Source: Colwellia sp. PAMC 20917
Lineage (GTDB): Bacteria; Pseudomonadota; Gammaproteobacteria; Enterobacterales; Alteromonadaceae
Direction of reading: 5' to 3'
Length of the DNA stretch: 64,000 nt
NCBI RefSeq assembly: GCF_001767295.1
Contig: NZ_CP014944.1
Span: 2,046,001 to 2,110,000 of the forward strand
How positions within the stretch are numbered: position 1 is the first letter of the stretch; each line of letters begins with the position of its first letter. The notes under the pieces were generated by a model, which did not search any database, was not told the origin of the DNA, and saw only the letters and a program-made list of their open reading frames with translations. Both the position numbers and the translations under genes were made by a program. Shown piece by piece: positions 22,090 to 30,979 of this stretch.

Positions 22090-22971
22090 CTAATTTTTTT
22101 TACCTGAAAGACGAACCCATTCATCTTGAACAGCAATGGCATCCATTTCACACCACTGACTATAAATATTTTGCAGTTCATTGGCCTGTTCTTCTAAAAC
22201 ACCTGACAGTGCAAGGTGACCATTTGGTGCAACAAATTCAATAATCGTTGGTGCTAATTCACGTAATGGTCCGGCTAAGATATTAGCAACAACCACATCA
22301 GCTTTAAAACTTGGCTGATCTTTTGGTAAGAAAAGCTCTAAACGGTCTGCAATACCGTTGCGCTCAGCATTTGCTTTACTTGCTTGTAATGCTTGTGGAT
22401 CAATATCAATACCAATGACTTTTTTCGCGCCTAGTTTCAGTGCCGCCAGCGATAAAATTCCTGAACCACAACCAAAATCAACTACCGTTTTGCCGACTAA
22501 ATCTAATCCGTCTAACCAGGTTAAACATAATGCCGTGGTTGGATGAGTGCCGGTGCCAAATGCTAAACCTGGATCAAGCATAACATTAACCGCGGTCGGA
22601 TCAGGAACTTCACGCCAGCTTGGACAAATCCATAAACGCTCACCGAATTTCATTGGATGGAAGTTGTCCATCCACTCTCTTTCCCAATCTTTATCTTCAA
22701 GTTGCTCTAACTTGTAAGCCATATCGTTTTTATCTGGATGGATACTTTTCAAATAAGTAATGGTTTTATCCATGTCATGGCTGGCATCGAATAAGCCCAT
22801 TACCACGGTATTGTGCCAATAGATAACTTCATCACCCGGAAGCGGCTCATAAATAGGGGTATCTTGAGCGTCAATAAACGTTACGGCTTGTGCGCCACAA
22901 GCACTTAACCAATCACTATATTTTTCTGATGTGTCTTCATTCGCACTCAAGCGAAGTTGTATCCAAGGCAT
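22090..22971 (-). CDS. prmA: ribosomal protein L11 methyltransferase
   Basis: 293 residues, as in E. coli. It trimethylates lysines and the N-terminal amine of L11 (rplK is in this window). The N-terminal substrate-recognition domain begins [20 protein letters not shown]. After a linker, the SAM-binding domain has motif [29 protein letters not shown], and the NPPF-like motif replaced by the PrmA-typical [10 protein letters not shown]. It lies upstream of dusB, as in many gammaproteobacteria. Confidence 0.97.
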   Translation of the reverse strand: MPWIQLRLSANEDTSEKYSDWLSACGAQAVTFIDAQDTPIYEPLPGDEVIYWHNTVVMGLFDASHDMDKTITYLKSIHPDKNDMAYKLEQLEDKDWEREWMDNFHPMKFGERLWICPSWREVPDPTAVNVMLDPGLAFGTGTHPTTALCLTWLDGLDLVGKTVVDFGCGSGILSLAALKLGAKKVIGIDIDPQALQASKANAERNGIADRLELFLPKDQPSFKADVVVANILAGPLRELAPTIIEFVAPNGHLALSGVLEEQANELQNIYSQWCEMDAIAVQDEWVRLSGKKN

Positions 22972-23087
22972 GGGAGGTGCTCACTATAAATTTTTCACTA
23001 GTTTAGCATTTGTTAGTTAATACCTACAAAGACTTCTGCTAGAGTATTGCTAGGATAATTATTCCCTCTGGCCTAATAAGGAACTCT

Positions 23088-23579
23088 ATGATGCTCGATC
23101 TTCTCCCTGATTTATATGACATTTACCCTAACGCATTAACACTGGCACAACCGCTATTTACCGACTATGGCAAAAATAACATTTTTTATGGAGAAATAGT
23201 CACCGTGTCTTGTTTTAATGACAATTCAAAAGTTAAAGCTTTGGTAGATACTGACGGCACAGGTAAAGTCATGGTTATTGATGGTAAAGCAAGTATCACA
23301 CGTGCACTGTTAGGTGACATGCTTGCTGAAAAAGCGGTTAAAAATGGTTGGCAAGGAATCGTCATCAATGGCTGTATTCGTGATGCGGGTACTATCGCCA
23401 CGCTAAAATTAGGTGTAAAAGCACTGGGTTGTTGCCCAATTAAAACAGAGAAACTAGGTATTGGTGAAGTAAATATTCCGATTGCTTTTGCCGGTATTCA
23501 TTTTATTCCCGGACAGTTTATCTATGGCGACAGTAATGGTTTAGCCATCAGTGAAAAACTTTTATCATTACCGTCTTAA
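23088..23579 (+). CDS. rraA: RraA family regulator of RNase E activity
   Basis: 163 residues, close to E. coli RraA (161). RraA forms a trimer and inhibits RNase E by binding its C-terminal scaffold. Typical segments are MMLDLLPDLYDIYP at the start, KVMVIDGKASITRALLGDMLAE, and the family core GIVINGCIRDAGTIATLKLGV. AAGGA precedes the start; either of two adjacent ATGs could be used. It is followed by the CysG-like gene 50 bases later, perhaps co-transcribed. RraA-fold proteins also include aldolases, but this length and core fit the regulator. Confidence 0.93.
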   Translation: MMLDLLPDLYDIYPNALTLAQPLFTDYGKNNIFYGEIVTVSCFNDNSKVKALVDTDGTGKVMVIDGKASITRALLGDMLAEKAVKNGWQGIVINGCIRDAGTIATLKLGVKALGCCPIKTEKLGIGEVNIPIAFAGIHFIPGQFIYGDSNGLAISEKLLSLPS

Positions 23580-23629
23580 CGCAATTGTTTAGGCTCATAC
23601 ACAGATTAAAGACAATATAGGTTATTTAA

Positions 23630-24595
23630 ATGAAATATTTCCCCATTTTTCTTGAGGGTAAAAACATATCGGCGATGATCATTGGTGGTGGTGATGTCGC
23701 GGCACGTAAAATTGAATTACTGCTAAAAAGTACCACTAACATTACAGTTATGGCTGCAAGCTTATCTGAAAGTGTGCAACGATTAGTTGATGGCCATGAT
23801 CTACATTGGCTCGCTCACAATTATCAAAGCGGCCATCTAATTGGCATGAACTTAGTGATTGCAGCTACCGACGATGGCGAAGTCAATAAAGCGGTTGCTG
23901 ATGAATCACAACCACTCAACATTCTCACCAATGTTGTTGACCAACCTGAACTCTGTACTTACATCACGCCAGCAATCATAGATCGCGCACCGATGATTAT
24001 CGCTATGTCTAGCTCTGGAAGTGCCCCGATACTGTTAAGGATGCTTAGAGAACAAATTGAAAAAACCCTACCCAATGGCTATGGTAGGCTTGCGGATTTC
24101 TCTTTTAAATTTCGAGATCATGTTAAAGCAAGAGTAAGAGGACTGCGCAACCGCAGGACCTTCTGGGAAAACGTATTAAGAGGACCTATTGGTGAAGAGA
24201 TTTTACAAGGTAATATAGCCGAAGCTGAACAACAACTTATTGCCAGTATAAAGAAAGAAATTACGCCACCAGTAGGTGAAATTGTTTTTGTTCACACACT
24301 CGATGGCAATCCAGATAAACTAACCCTACAGACTCACCGAGAAATGCAATTTGCTGAAGCGGTATTTTATGACGATGACGTTAATATCGACCTGATTGAA
24401 TATATACGCCGTGATGCTGAAAAGTATCCACAAAGTATTACTTCATCAATACTCATTAATTTTCAACATGCACTTGAACTTGCAGAGAATGGACAAAAAG
24501 TGATTTATCTCTTAGCAGGACACACCCCCTTACCTGAAAACTCAGCATTGTCGTCGAGCAATATTTTGAAAAAAGAATTAATAAGTGGTGCATAG
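23630..24595 (+). CDS. CysG-like siroheme synthase with degenerate, truncated methyltransferase half
   Basis: 321 residues. Residues 1-205 are the CysG-B module (precorrin-2 dehydrogenase/sirohydrochlorin ferrochelatase): NAD fold IIGGGDVAARKIELL (17-31), VIAATDDGEVNKAV, and SSSGSAPILLRMLREQIE before the helical dimer domain. Residues 216-300 align by eye with the start of the CysG-A uroporphyrinogen methyltransferase, but its signature is ruined: the GPGD-like loop reads TLDGNPDKLTL, the YD motif survives as FYDDDVN, and the GGDP-like loop reads LAGHTPL. It ends there, where a full CysG is about 460 residues. Oxidation and iron insertion may remain; methylation would need another enzyme. Confidence 0.85.
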   Translation: MKYFPIFLEGKNISAMIIGGGDVAARKIELLLKSTTNITVMAASLSESVQRLVDGHDLHWLAHNYQSGHLIGMNLVIAATDDGEVNKAVADESQPLNILTNVVDQPELCTYITPAIIDRAPMIIAMSSSGSAPILLRMLREQIEKTLPNGYGRLADFSFKFRDHVKARVRGLRNRRTFWENVLRGPIGEEILQGNIAEAEQQLIASIKKEITPPVGEIVFVHTLDGNPDKLTLQTHREMQFAEAVFYDDDVNIDLIEYIRRDAEKYPQSITSSILINFQHALELAENGQKVIYLLAGHTPLPENSALSSSNILKKELISGA

Positions 24596-24616
24596 GTAAA
24601 AATCTACAGCGTTTTG

Positions 24617-24742
24617 AGACTATAACTTACGATTTACTACCCGTTTTTTAAAAAATAATATCACTTAAAGGAAGACGGTTAATAATACACGCATCGTTTA
24701 GACTATAACTTACGATTTCTACCTCGCTTTTTAAAAAAATAA
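24617..24742. repeat. two-copy imperfect tandem repeat of an intergenic segment
   Basis: AGACTATAACTTACGATTT occurs at 24617 and again at 24700, each followed by a related tail (CTACC/CTCG-like, then TTTTTTAAAAAATAA). Period is 83 bases. It sits between the CysG-like gene and the terminator of the convergent di-haem oxidoreductase gene. Confidence 0.8.
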
Positions 24743-24769
24743 GGCGTTAAAATAACCCTTTAACGCCTT
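24732..24769 (-). terminator. terminator of the porin-imelysin-oxidoreductase operon
   Basis: Minus-strand stem AAGGCGTTAAA/TTTAACGCCTT (11 bp, 7-nt loop) followed by ATTTTTTT. It lies about 70 bases past the oxidoreductase stop and close to the end of the convergent CysG-like gene. Confidence 0.88.
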
Positions 24770-24839
24770 GAATAAGTGATACTTTGCGCAAAGCCCACTT
24801 CTTCTGGAGAAATAATAACATTGTCTGCGCGGCGCTGAC

Positions 24840-26462
24840 TTATAAAGACATAACAAAGGAGACTAATTGCTCACGTTCATTAACACTTAATGCCATAAAC
24901 TTGTCGGTAGCTTGTTGCGCTTCACCGCCATGCCAAAGTATTGCTTCTTCTACCGTACTCGCTCGACCATCATGTAAAAAACCTGCGGCAGGATTCACTG
25001 TTTTAGTTAACCCTATTCCCCACAGTGGTCGAGTTTTCCACTCATTGCCTGTTGCCATAAAATCACGACGATTATCTGCTAATTCTGCGCCTAAATCGTG
25101 TAATAACATGTCTGTGAAGGGGTAAATATGTTGTCCTTTTAATGACTCAGGAGCAGGTAATCCCCCCACCAAAATATCACCACTCATCGTAATAAAATCT
25201 GGTTGATGGCAAGACACACAACCGACCTCTTCAAATAATTGTGCGCCGGCAATGACCATTTCATTATTTACATTGCGCCTTGATGGCACCGCTAATGTTT
25301 CCGCATAAAAAACAACATCATCTGAGAACTCTTGGCTTGCTTCACTACCACCTTGTTCATCAACACCGGTATCAATAAAACCTGTCCGCGTTAAATAGCT
25401 TTCATGCAAAGGTGAATTAGCGATACTTTCCTGTGGGAATAACGGATTGGTAATCCCCATATCACCCCGTAATGCGCCTAGAGACTGAACACGAACACTG
25501 GGTGTGCTTGCTTTCCAGCCAAAGCGTCCAAGTGACACAGGCATAAGATCTTTGTTTTTCGCTTTAATTGGGTCGAAAACCCAATTTGGACGACCTGAAA
25601 TACCATCGTTATTGCTGTCTAGCTCATCACTTAACGCTAATATATCCGCTTCGGCGATGAGTTCTAATAAACCTAAACCAAAGATTGGCATACCATTACG
25701 TGGGCTATAACGCACATCAACCTGCATAATTGCACTATCGCGTTGTTGACCGACGCTAACATCGTAAGCGTTTTCAATAGTAAATACCGGTTTCTTTAAT
25801 TCAACCGTATCACCATTGGCGTACGTTATTGTTTTAAATTCATAAGCTAAATAAACATCGGCTTGACCAACAAAAGGGTTATCTTGCCAATCAGCCCGTG
25901 CTTTTAACACACCTCGATGAAATAGCTGGGTACCAAAACCTTGCACAGGCTTATTTTGACAATAGTTATTATTAATTGACGGCGCTGTGCATTCACCGTC
26001 TTCAATACTCATTCTCAAAAAAATACCGGCATTAGCGCCTAATAAAATACGATCTTGGTCTTGTGGAATGGTTAATGTAGATGGACGACCATCACGCTGG
26101 TGGCATGAGTTACAATTTTGATTATTAAAAACCGGTCCCAAACCATCTAATTCAGGATGTTCCATATTTGGCGCTGTTGTAAACGCCATTTCAAAATTAG
26201 CATCGCCAGTCAGGTGTTGGTTTAGTTCAGCGTCAGTTAAGGTCGTTATTGGAGTTGAAAAGCCATGCCCTGAATCACTAGCATCAAATGCTGTCGCTTT
26301 ATCACCTAGGTTTTTAACAAAAGTATAATCAGGGAAATCAGGTTCAACAACAGCATTATCATTTGACTGACTATCACGATTACAGGCACTAAGAAATAAT
26401 GTTGCCAGTAAAAGATTAATCGTAATTATTAAACCCTTGTTTATATTATTCATATTTAACAT
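24840..26462 (-). CDS. di-haem oxidoreductase lipoprotein (DUF1111 family)
   Basis: 540 residues. N-terminal lipoprotein signal with lipobox LSAC (Cys27), so probably anchored in the envelope facing the periplasm. Two c-type haem sites are present: CNSCH (Cys117, Cys120, His121) and CVSCH (Cys415, Cys418, His419). The overall arrangement, including SPRNGMPIFGLGLLELI and the C-terminal PLWGIGLTKTVNPAAGFLHDGRA, marks the DUF1111/COG3488 family, often labelled thiol oxidoreductase and distantly related to cytochrome c peroxidase and MauG. These genes usually accompany imelysin genes. Last gene of the operon; an iron redox role is inferred. Confidence 0.92.
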   Translation of the reverse strand: MLNMNNINKGLIITINLLLATLFLSACNRDSQSNDNAVVEPDFPDYTFVKNLGDKATAFDASDSGHGFSTPITTLTDAELNQHLTGDANFEMAFTTAPNMEHPELDGLGPVFNNQNCNSCHQRDGRPSTLTIPQDQDRILLGANAGIFLRMSIEDGECTAPSINNNYCQNKPVQGFGTQLFHRGVLKARADWQDNPFVGQADVYLAYEFKTITYANGDTVELKKPVFTIENAYDVSVGQQRDSAIMQVDVRYSPRNGMPIFGLGLLELIAEADILALSDELDSNNDGISGRPNWVFDPIKAKNKDLMPVSLGRFGWKASTPSVRVQSLGALRGDMGITNPLFPQESIANSPLHESYLTRTGFIDTGVDEQGGSEASQEFSDDVVFYAETLAVPSRRNVNNEMVIAGAQLFEEVGCVSCHQPDFITMSGDILVGGLPAPESLKGQHIYPFTDMLLHDLGAELADNRRDFMATGNEWKTRPLWGIGLTKTVNPAAGFLHDGRASTVEEAILWHGGEAQQATDKFMALSVNEREQLVSFVMSL

Positions 26463-26549
26463 AAGTTTTGTTCTATTTATAAATTAAAGGGAAGTGCATC
26501 CTTGCACGGCTTACATCCTTTAGGGGGTCGGTTAGCAACTAAATCACTG

Positions 26550-27701
26550 TTAGTTATTCCAGTTATTCAACAATATAAGCAGATCACTCTCTAATGATGT
26601 TTGTAAAATACTTAAAGCATCAATAGCGGCTTGAATACGAACACGTGCTTCTACATCATTAATTGCTTGCCTGAACGGCATATCATTTTCGCCTGAAATG
26701 GCTTTAATTGCTGTTATTGCTGTCGTTATTTCGGTATCGATGCGAATAGCTAAAGCACTATCCGCGGCTTGAACGAAATTAATAATTCCTACATCGGTCA
26801 CAGCTTGTGAATTTGTGGTCCCTAGGTAAACATTTTTAACCCCTTGAATATTATTTGTGAAATCAGCCAGTGAATTCCAACTGTATTGAGATTCAACTAA
26901 CGAGGTATCCGTTGAGTTAATATCACTACCAAAGGGTTCAGCAATTTTTCCGTTAGCGACTTCATCAACAATACCTATCATGCCATTAATTAATTCTTCT
27001 ACGACGCCTAGTTCAGACGCATAAATGTCATTACCTGGTATCAGTAAAAATTCTTGGTAGGGTAATGAGTTTGTATCATTGGCATCATGCCTAACAGTCC
27101 ATGCGTCAAAAAGCGATTGGGTATATTCGCGAAACACTTCTGCAGTAGCAGCTAAATATTCACGCTCTAACGCTGTCATTTCATCTATCGCTTTAGCATT
27201 ATCGGTTAAGCCATCGCCAAAAAGTAGAAACTCCATGGTATGAAAGCCCTGAACATCGTCGTTAAATAACTTGATAACCTCGGCATTAAAACCACTTTGT
27301 GTTGCTAATAAACTTTGCAGGTCACTGGTATTTAATGGCCAGGTATCTAAGTGAGGATCTATAGATAAGGCATCTACTGGTCCAAAAATATGAGCTTCTC
27401 CTTGCTCCCAAGGTTGGCGAACTGTTTGCCATGCTTGTTGAGTTGCCAATAATGTTTCTTGGCTCGGAGAATTTAATAATGACAAGGTCGCTAAGTGAAA
27501 GATCTCTGCTTTGGTGTTCAGGTCGTTATAACCTTCAACAATAATATCGTTTGTTATATTACTTATCATAGCGGTTGCATCAAACGCGAAGCCTGATGGT
27601 TCTTCTATAACAGGTATTGACTGTGAAGAACTGCTACCACCACATGCAGATAACATTAATATTGCTGTTGTCGTTGCGAAGAGTGAAGTTTTCAATGACA
27701 T
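26550..27701 (-). CDS. imelysin-family (M75) lipoprotein, probable iron-binding
   Basis: 383 residues with lipoprotein signal LSAC followed by a Gly/Ser linker (GGSSSSQS). Imelysin domain: WQTVRQPWEQGEAHIFGPVD near residue 100, then the family's GxHxxE motif in QGFHTMEFLLFG (about 150). Imelysins include P. aeruginosa IcmP/IrpA-like proteins and the EfeO M75 domain. They are usually iron-regulated surface or periplasmic iron-binding proteins, not proven peptidases in most cases. AAAGGAA precedes the ATG. It sits between the porin and the di-haem oxidoreductase (gaps of 42 and 87 bp), so the three act as one unit. Confidence 0.92.
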   Translation of the reverse strand: MSLKTSLFATTTAILMLSACGGSSSSQSIPVIEEPSGFAFDATAMISNITNDIIVEGYNDLNTKAEIFHLATLSLLNSPSQETLLATQQAWQTVRQPWEQGEAHIFGPVDALSIDPHLDTWPLNTSDLQSLLATQSGFNAEVIKLFNDDVQGFHTMEFLLFGDGLTDNAKAIDEMTALEREYLAATAEVFREYTQSLFDAWTVRHDANDTNSLPYQEFLLIPGNDIYASELGVVEELINGMIGIVDEVANGKIAEPFGSDINSTDTSLVESQYSWNSLADFTNNIQGVKNVYLGTTNSQAVTDVGIINFVQAADSALAIRIDTEITTAITAIKAISGENDMPFRQAINDVEARVRIQAAIDALSILQTSLESDLLILLNNWNN

Positions 27702-27743
27702 TTTTAATTCCTTTAAATTGATAGTCGTCTTTTAAACTGATGG

Positions 27744-29093
27744 TTATATTGAAAAATAATAGCCTATCGATAGGCTAAAACTTTGGGTATTATCAAGGTT
27801 GTTTTGTGCATAAGATTTTTCAGCAAACTGAGCTTTAAGTACCACATTTTTTATTGGTATGTAGTTCACACCGATGGCAATTTCTTTAATATCAAAACGA
27901 GAGGTAGCTAAGCCCCCTGCTACTTCTTTAATAGGGTTGGCATAATCATATGAAGTAAATAGATACAAAGGTTTGCTAAGACCAAGCAGAAATTGACTGT
28001 TATAGGCGACTTCTAGAAATGCTGACTCAGCTTCACTACCTAATTGAGCAAAGTTACCTGGTTTTAATCCTGGCGTTGTTTTATTAGCGGCAGTAATGGC
28101 TAAGCTGTCATCTAATTTGCCGAATAAATACTGACCTCGTAGCGTCCAATCTTTATAACGATAAACGCCATTGAGCCCGATAATGGATAAATGGCCATCC
28201 GCTGAAATATTATTGGTATTATTGCGATTACCACTGGTGTTACCGCTGTAAAAACTAGCGCCTATCCCTGAGCCTTTTTTAAGGTCGCCATAATCTAATC
28301 GAAGCGTTAACGCTAAGTCGTCGGCATTGATCGTTTCGAATCTTTTTTGGTGACCACTGGCTACCCAGCGATAAGTACGAAAGTATTCAGAATTAAGGCC
28401 TGTCGTCAGTAAAGCTTGCGCCTTAAGTCCTTGCCAATTTGCAGTGAAGTTAATCCCGGTTTCATGCCAAACTTGGGGGATAAGTGTTGATTCACTCCAA
28501 TGACGCTGGGTAGTAAAATATTGATCAGGTTTGTGTAACTCAGTCCCTAAACCTACAGGGACAAATATTCTGCCAAGTTTAATAGCAAAGTAGTCATTGT
28601 AAGCATATTTGAGTTCTAATTTTTCAACCAGAACTTCACCACCCGCTTCTATCTCAGTTTCAAATTCTCCGAATTCTTCGAAGCCATCATATTCTAATGC
28701 TGCGCCCGTACCACCATGTTCGTACTCTAACTCTATTTCAACTTGCCATTGGGGATCAAACCGATAACCAAATTCTAAAACAACGCGTTCGACATCAGTT
28801 ATGCTGCGCTTTTGTGGTTGTGTGTCTTGCGTGTTACGAAAAACATCTTCCGTTTTATAAAGTACACTGCCATAAGAGGTAATGTGCCAATTTTTGATGG
28901 CTGAATAATTTAGCTGATCTTTATGACTTGTTGAGGATACGGCTAGACTTAATTGTCTAAGTTCACTTTGAAGCTTTTCAATTTGTTGCTGTTGTTTGTT
29001 AAAGTTAATAACAGAGGGTTGATCATCAGCCTGAGCAAGGTTACAAAAACTGACCATCGCCAATGTTGATAAAACAGAAATTTTGTTTTTCAT
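27744..29093 (-). CDS. outer-membrane porin (OprO/OprP-like), first gene of iron-linked operon
   Basis: 449 residues from the ATG at 29093; a TTG six codons earlier lacks support. Signal peptide VLSTLAMVSFCNLAQA, then a short coiled-coil (NFNKQQQQIEKLQSELRQL), as in phosphate-selective porin-like proteins, which trimerise. The remainder alternates aromatic and polar strands typical of a 16-stranded beta-barrel (e.g. WQVEIELEYEHGG, FAIKLGRIFVPVG, SLSIGYYFSI at the C-terminus). Substrate unknown. A Fur-like site about 75-95 bp upstream and the imelysin/haem partners suggest passage of iron or an iron complex. Confidence 0.85.
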   Translation of the reverse strand: MKNKISVLSTLAMVSFCNLAQADDQPSVINFNKQQQQIEKLQSELRQLSLAVSSTSHKDQLNYSAIKNWHITSYGSVLYKTEDVFRNTQDTQPQKRSITDVERVVLEFGYRFDPQWQVEIELEYEHGGTGAALEYDGFEEFGEFETEIEAGGEVLVEKLELKYAYNDYFAIKLGRIFVPVGLGTELHKPDQYFTTQRHWSESTLIPQVWHETGINFTANWQGLKAQALLTTGLNSEYFRTYRWVASGHQKRFETINADDLALTLRLDYGDLKKGSGIGASFYSGNTSGNRNNTNNISADGHLSIIGLNGVYRYKDWTLRGQYLFGKLDDSLAITAANKTTPGLKPGNFAQLGSEAESAFLEVAYNSQFLLGLSKPLYLFTSYDYANPIKEVAGGLATSRFDIKEIAIGVNYIPIKNVVLKAQFAEKSYAQNNLDNTQSFSLSIGYYFSI

Positions 29094-29167
29094 CTTACTG
29101 CACCAATACAAATACGAATCACTTTCATTTGCATGTATTGTAATGAGCTCTAATGATTATTGCAAAC

Positions 29168-29186
29168 AATAATGGTTATCATTCGT
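29168..29186 (-). promoter_or_regulatory. Fur-box-like operator upstream of the porin operon
   Basis: The plus strand reads ATAATGGTTATCATTCG here, about 13 of 19 matches to the Fur consensus GATAATGATAATCATTATC. Further partial matches lie towards the gene (29151-29160 and 29110-29128), as expected for Fur polymers on a strongly regulated promoter. Iron repression of the operon is inferred. Confidence 0.6.
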
Positions 29187-29227
29187 AATTAATTTCATAC
29201 TATTCTTTTGATTACTGAAATAAGACA

Positions 29228-29251
29228 TAAAAAAACGCCTAAGCGTCTTTT
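29228..29251 (-). terminator. tuf terminator copy 1 (distal)
   Basis: Minus-strand AAAAGACGC-TTAG-GCGTTTTTTT type hairpin, one base changed from the tuf-proximal copy. One of four near-identical terminators spaced 123-156 bp apart between tuf and the porin gene. Confidence 0.8.
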
Positions 29252-29381
29252 GTTGAATTCTCGTGAGAACTAAAATCTGCAATTATGCGATGCCTCTTTG
29301 AGGTATAGCGATACAACACCTGCTCTGTCTTGGCAACTTTGACTGTTTGACTGTTTGACTGTTTTGCTAAAATTTAAATAT

Positions 29382-29406
29382 AAAAAAAGACGCCTAAGCG
29401 TCTTTT
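29382..29406 (-). terminator. tuf terminator copy 2
   Basis: AAAAAAAGACGCCTAAGCGT then CTTTT on the plus strand: minus-strand stem AAGACGC/GCGTCTT with a T7 tail, identical to copies 3 and 4. Confidence 0.85.
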
Positions 29407-29537
29407 CTTGAATTCTCGTGAGCACTAAAACCTGCAATTATGCGATGCTTCTTTTAGGTACAGCGATACAACACCTGCTCTGTGTTAGCAACTTTGACAG
29501 TTTTGACTGTTTGACAATTTCACTAAAATCTAGATAT

Positions 29538-29562
29538 AAAAAAAGACGCCTAAGCGTCTTTT
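29538..29562 (-). terminator. tuf terminator copy 3
   Basis: Same hairpin and T7 tail as copies 2 and 4, at the boundary between the second and third tuf-tail repeats. Confidence 0.85.
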
Positions 29563-29659
29563 CTTGAATTCTCGTGAAAACTAAAATCTGCAATTATGCG
29601 ATGCATCTTTCAGGTACAGCGATACAACACCGGCTCTGTGTTGGCTAAAATTTAAAGAT

Positions 29660-29684
29660 AAAAAAAGACGCCTAAGCGTCTTTT
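29660..29684 (-). terminator. tuf terminator copy 4 (tuf-proximal, functional)
   Basis: Minus-strand stem AAGACGC/GCGTCTT, loop TTAG, T7 tail, 32 bases after the tuf stop. It ends the str operon. Confidence 0.92.
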
Positions 29685-29716
29685 CTTTAAGTTCTCGTGA
29701 GAACTAAAATCTGCAA

Positions 29717-30901
29717 TTATGCGATGATTTTAGATACAACACCAGCACCAACAGTACGACCACCTTCACGGATAGCGAAGCGTAAACCTTCATCCATCGC
29801 TACTGGGTTGATTAGCTCTACAACAAATTTCAAGTTGTCGCCAGGCATTACCATTTCAACACCTTCAGGAAGCTCTACAGCACCTGTGATATCTGTTGTA
29901 CGGAAGTAAAACTGTGGACGGTATCCTTTAAAGAATGGTGTATGACGACCACCTTCATCTTTACTTAACACGTATACTTCTGATTCGAATTTTGTATGAG
30001 GTGAAATTGAACCAGGCTTACATAATACTTGACCACGTTCAACATCTTCACGCTTAAGACCACGTAAAAGTACACCACAGTTCTCGCCAGCACGACCTTC
30101 GTCTAGAAGCTTACGGAACATTTCAACACCAGTACAAGTAGATTTTTGAGTATCACGGATACCAACAACTTCTACTTCTTCACCAATTTTGATGATACCG
30201 CGCTCAACACGACCAGTAACAACAGTACCACGACCAGCAATTGAGAATACATCTTCGATAGGCATGATGAATGCTCCGTCGATTGCACGCTCTGGCTCTG
30301 GAATGTAGTTATCTAATTGATCAGCAAGTTCGATGATTTTTGCTTCCCACTTTTCGTCGCCTTGAAGAGCGCCTAAAGCTGAACCTTGAATTACCGGTAA
30401 ATCATCACCTGGGAAGTCATATTCAGAAAGAAGTTCACGAATTTCCATTTCTACTAATTCTAGTAATTCTTCGTCATCTACAACATCACATTTGTTCATG
30501 AATACGATGATATATGGAACACCAACCTGACGTGATAACAAGATGTGCTCACGTGTTTGTGGCATAGGACCATCTGTAGCAGCAACTACTAAGATAGCGC
30601 CATCCATTTGTGCAGCACCGGTGATCATGTTTTTGATGTAATCGGCGTGACCAGGACAATCTACGTGTGCGTAGTGACGAACTTCTGTATCGTACTCGAT
30701 GTGAGAAGTATTGATTGTAATACCACGCTCACGCTCTTCAGGAGCATTATCGATTTGTGCGAAATCTTTAACTTCACCACCGTGTACTTTAGTTAATACT
30801 GCAGAGATAGCAGCTGTTAAAGTTGTTTTACCGTGATCGACGTGACCGATAGTACCAACGTTAACATGCGGTTTTAAACGTTCAAATTTTGCTTTAGCCA
30901 T
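29717..30901 (-). CDS. tuf: elongation factor Tu
   Basis: 394 residues, standard for EF-Tu, which delivers aminoacyl-tRNA to the ribosome. The GTPase domain has [10 protein letters not shown] (18-27), [12 protein letters not shown] and NKCD; domain II includes GRVERG, and domain III ends [11 protein letters not shown]. The sequence is close to E. coli EF-Tu. It is last in the str operon, 78 bp after fusA. Its 3' end has been copied into three decayed tandem repeats downstream. Only one tuf gene lies in this window; a second copy elsewhere is likely. Confidence 0.99.
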   Translation of the reverse strand: MAKAKFERLKPHVNVGTIGHVDHGKTTLTAAISAVLTKVHGGEVKDFAQIDNAPEERERGITINTSHIEYDTEVRHYAHVDCPGHADYIKNMITGAAQMDGAILVVAATDGPMPQTREHILLSRQVGVPYIIVFMNKCDVVDDEELLELVEMEIRELLSEYDFPGDDLPVIQGSALGALQGDEKWEAKIIELADQLDNYIPEPERAIDGAFIMPIEDVFSIAGRGTVVTGRVERGIIKIGEEVEVVGIRDTQKSTCTGVEMFRKLLDEGRAGENCGVLLRGLKREDVERGQVLCKPGSISPHTKFESEVYVLSKDEGGRHTPFFKGYRPQFYFRTTDITGAVELPEGVEMVMPGDNLKFVVELINPVAMDEGLRFAIREGGRTVGAGVVSKIIA

Positions 30902-30979
30902 TTTTCAATTACCTTAAAGTTTATTAAAAGCGCAGCCAAGATGACCGAGCTAGACTTTCACTAACTATAAGTGAGTGTC

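Larger units (their letters stand above)
29253..29603 (-). repeat. three tandem decayed copies of the tuf 3' end
   Basis: The 40-base stretch TTGAATTCTCGTGAGAACTA... through GCAATTATGCGATG recurs at 29253, 29408 and 29564, and in altered form at the real tuf end (29687). Each is followed by GATACAACACC (tuf codons for GVVS) and bracketed by a copy of the tuf terminator. Periods are 155, 156 and 123 bp. A small insertion before the GATACAACACC block shifts the tuf frame, so the copies do not encode the EF-Tu C-terminus. Unit tails carry short GACTGTTT repeats (29341-29364). Confidence 0.9.

Noticed and set aside
29226-29700. Regularly spaced repeats suggesting a CRISPR array
   Set aside because: Repeat units match the tuf 3' end and terminator, spacing is 123-156 bp with related sequence between, and no cas genes are near.
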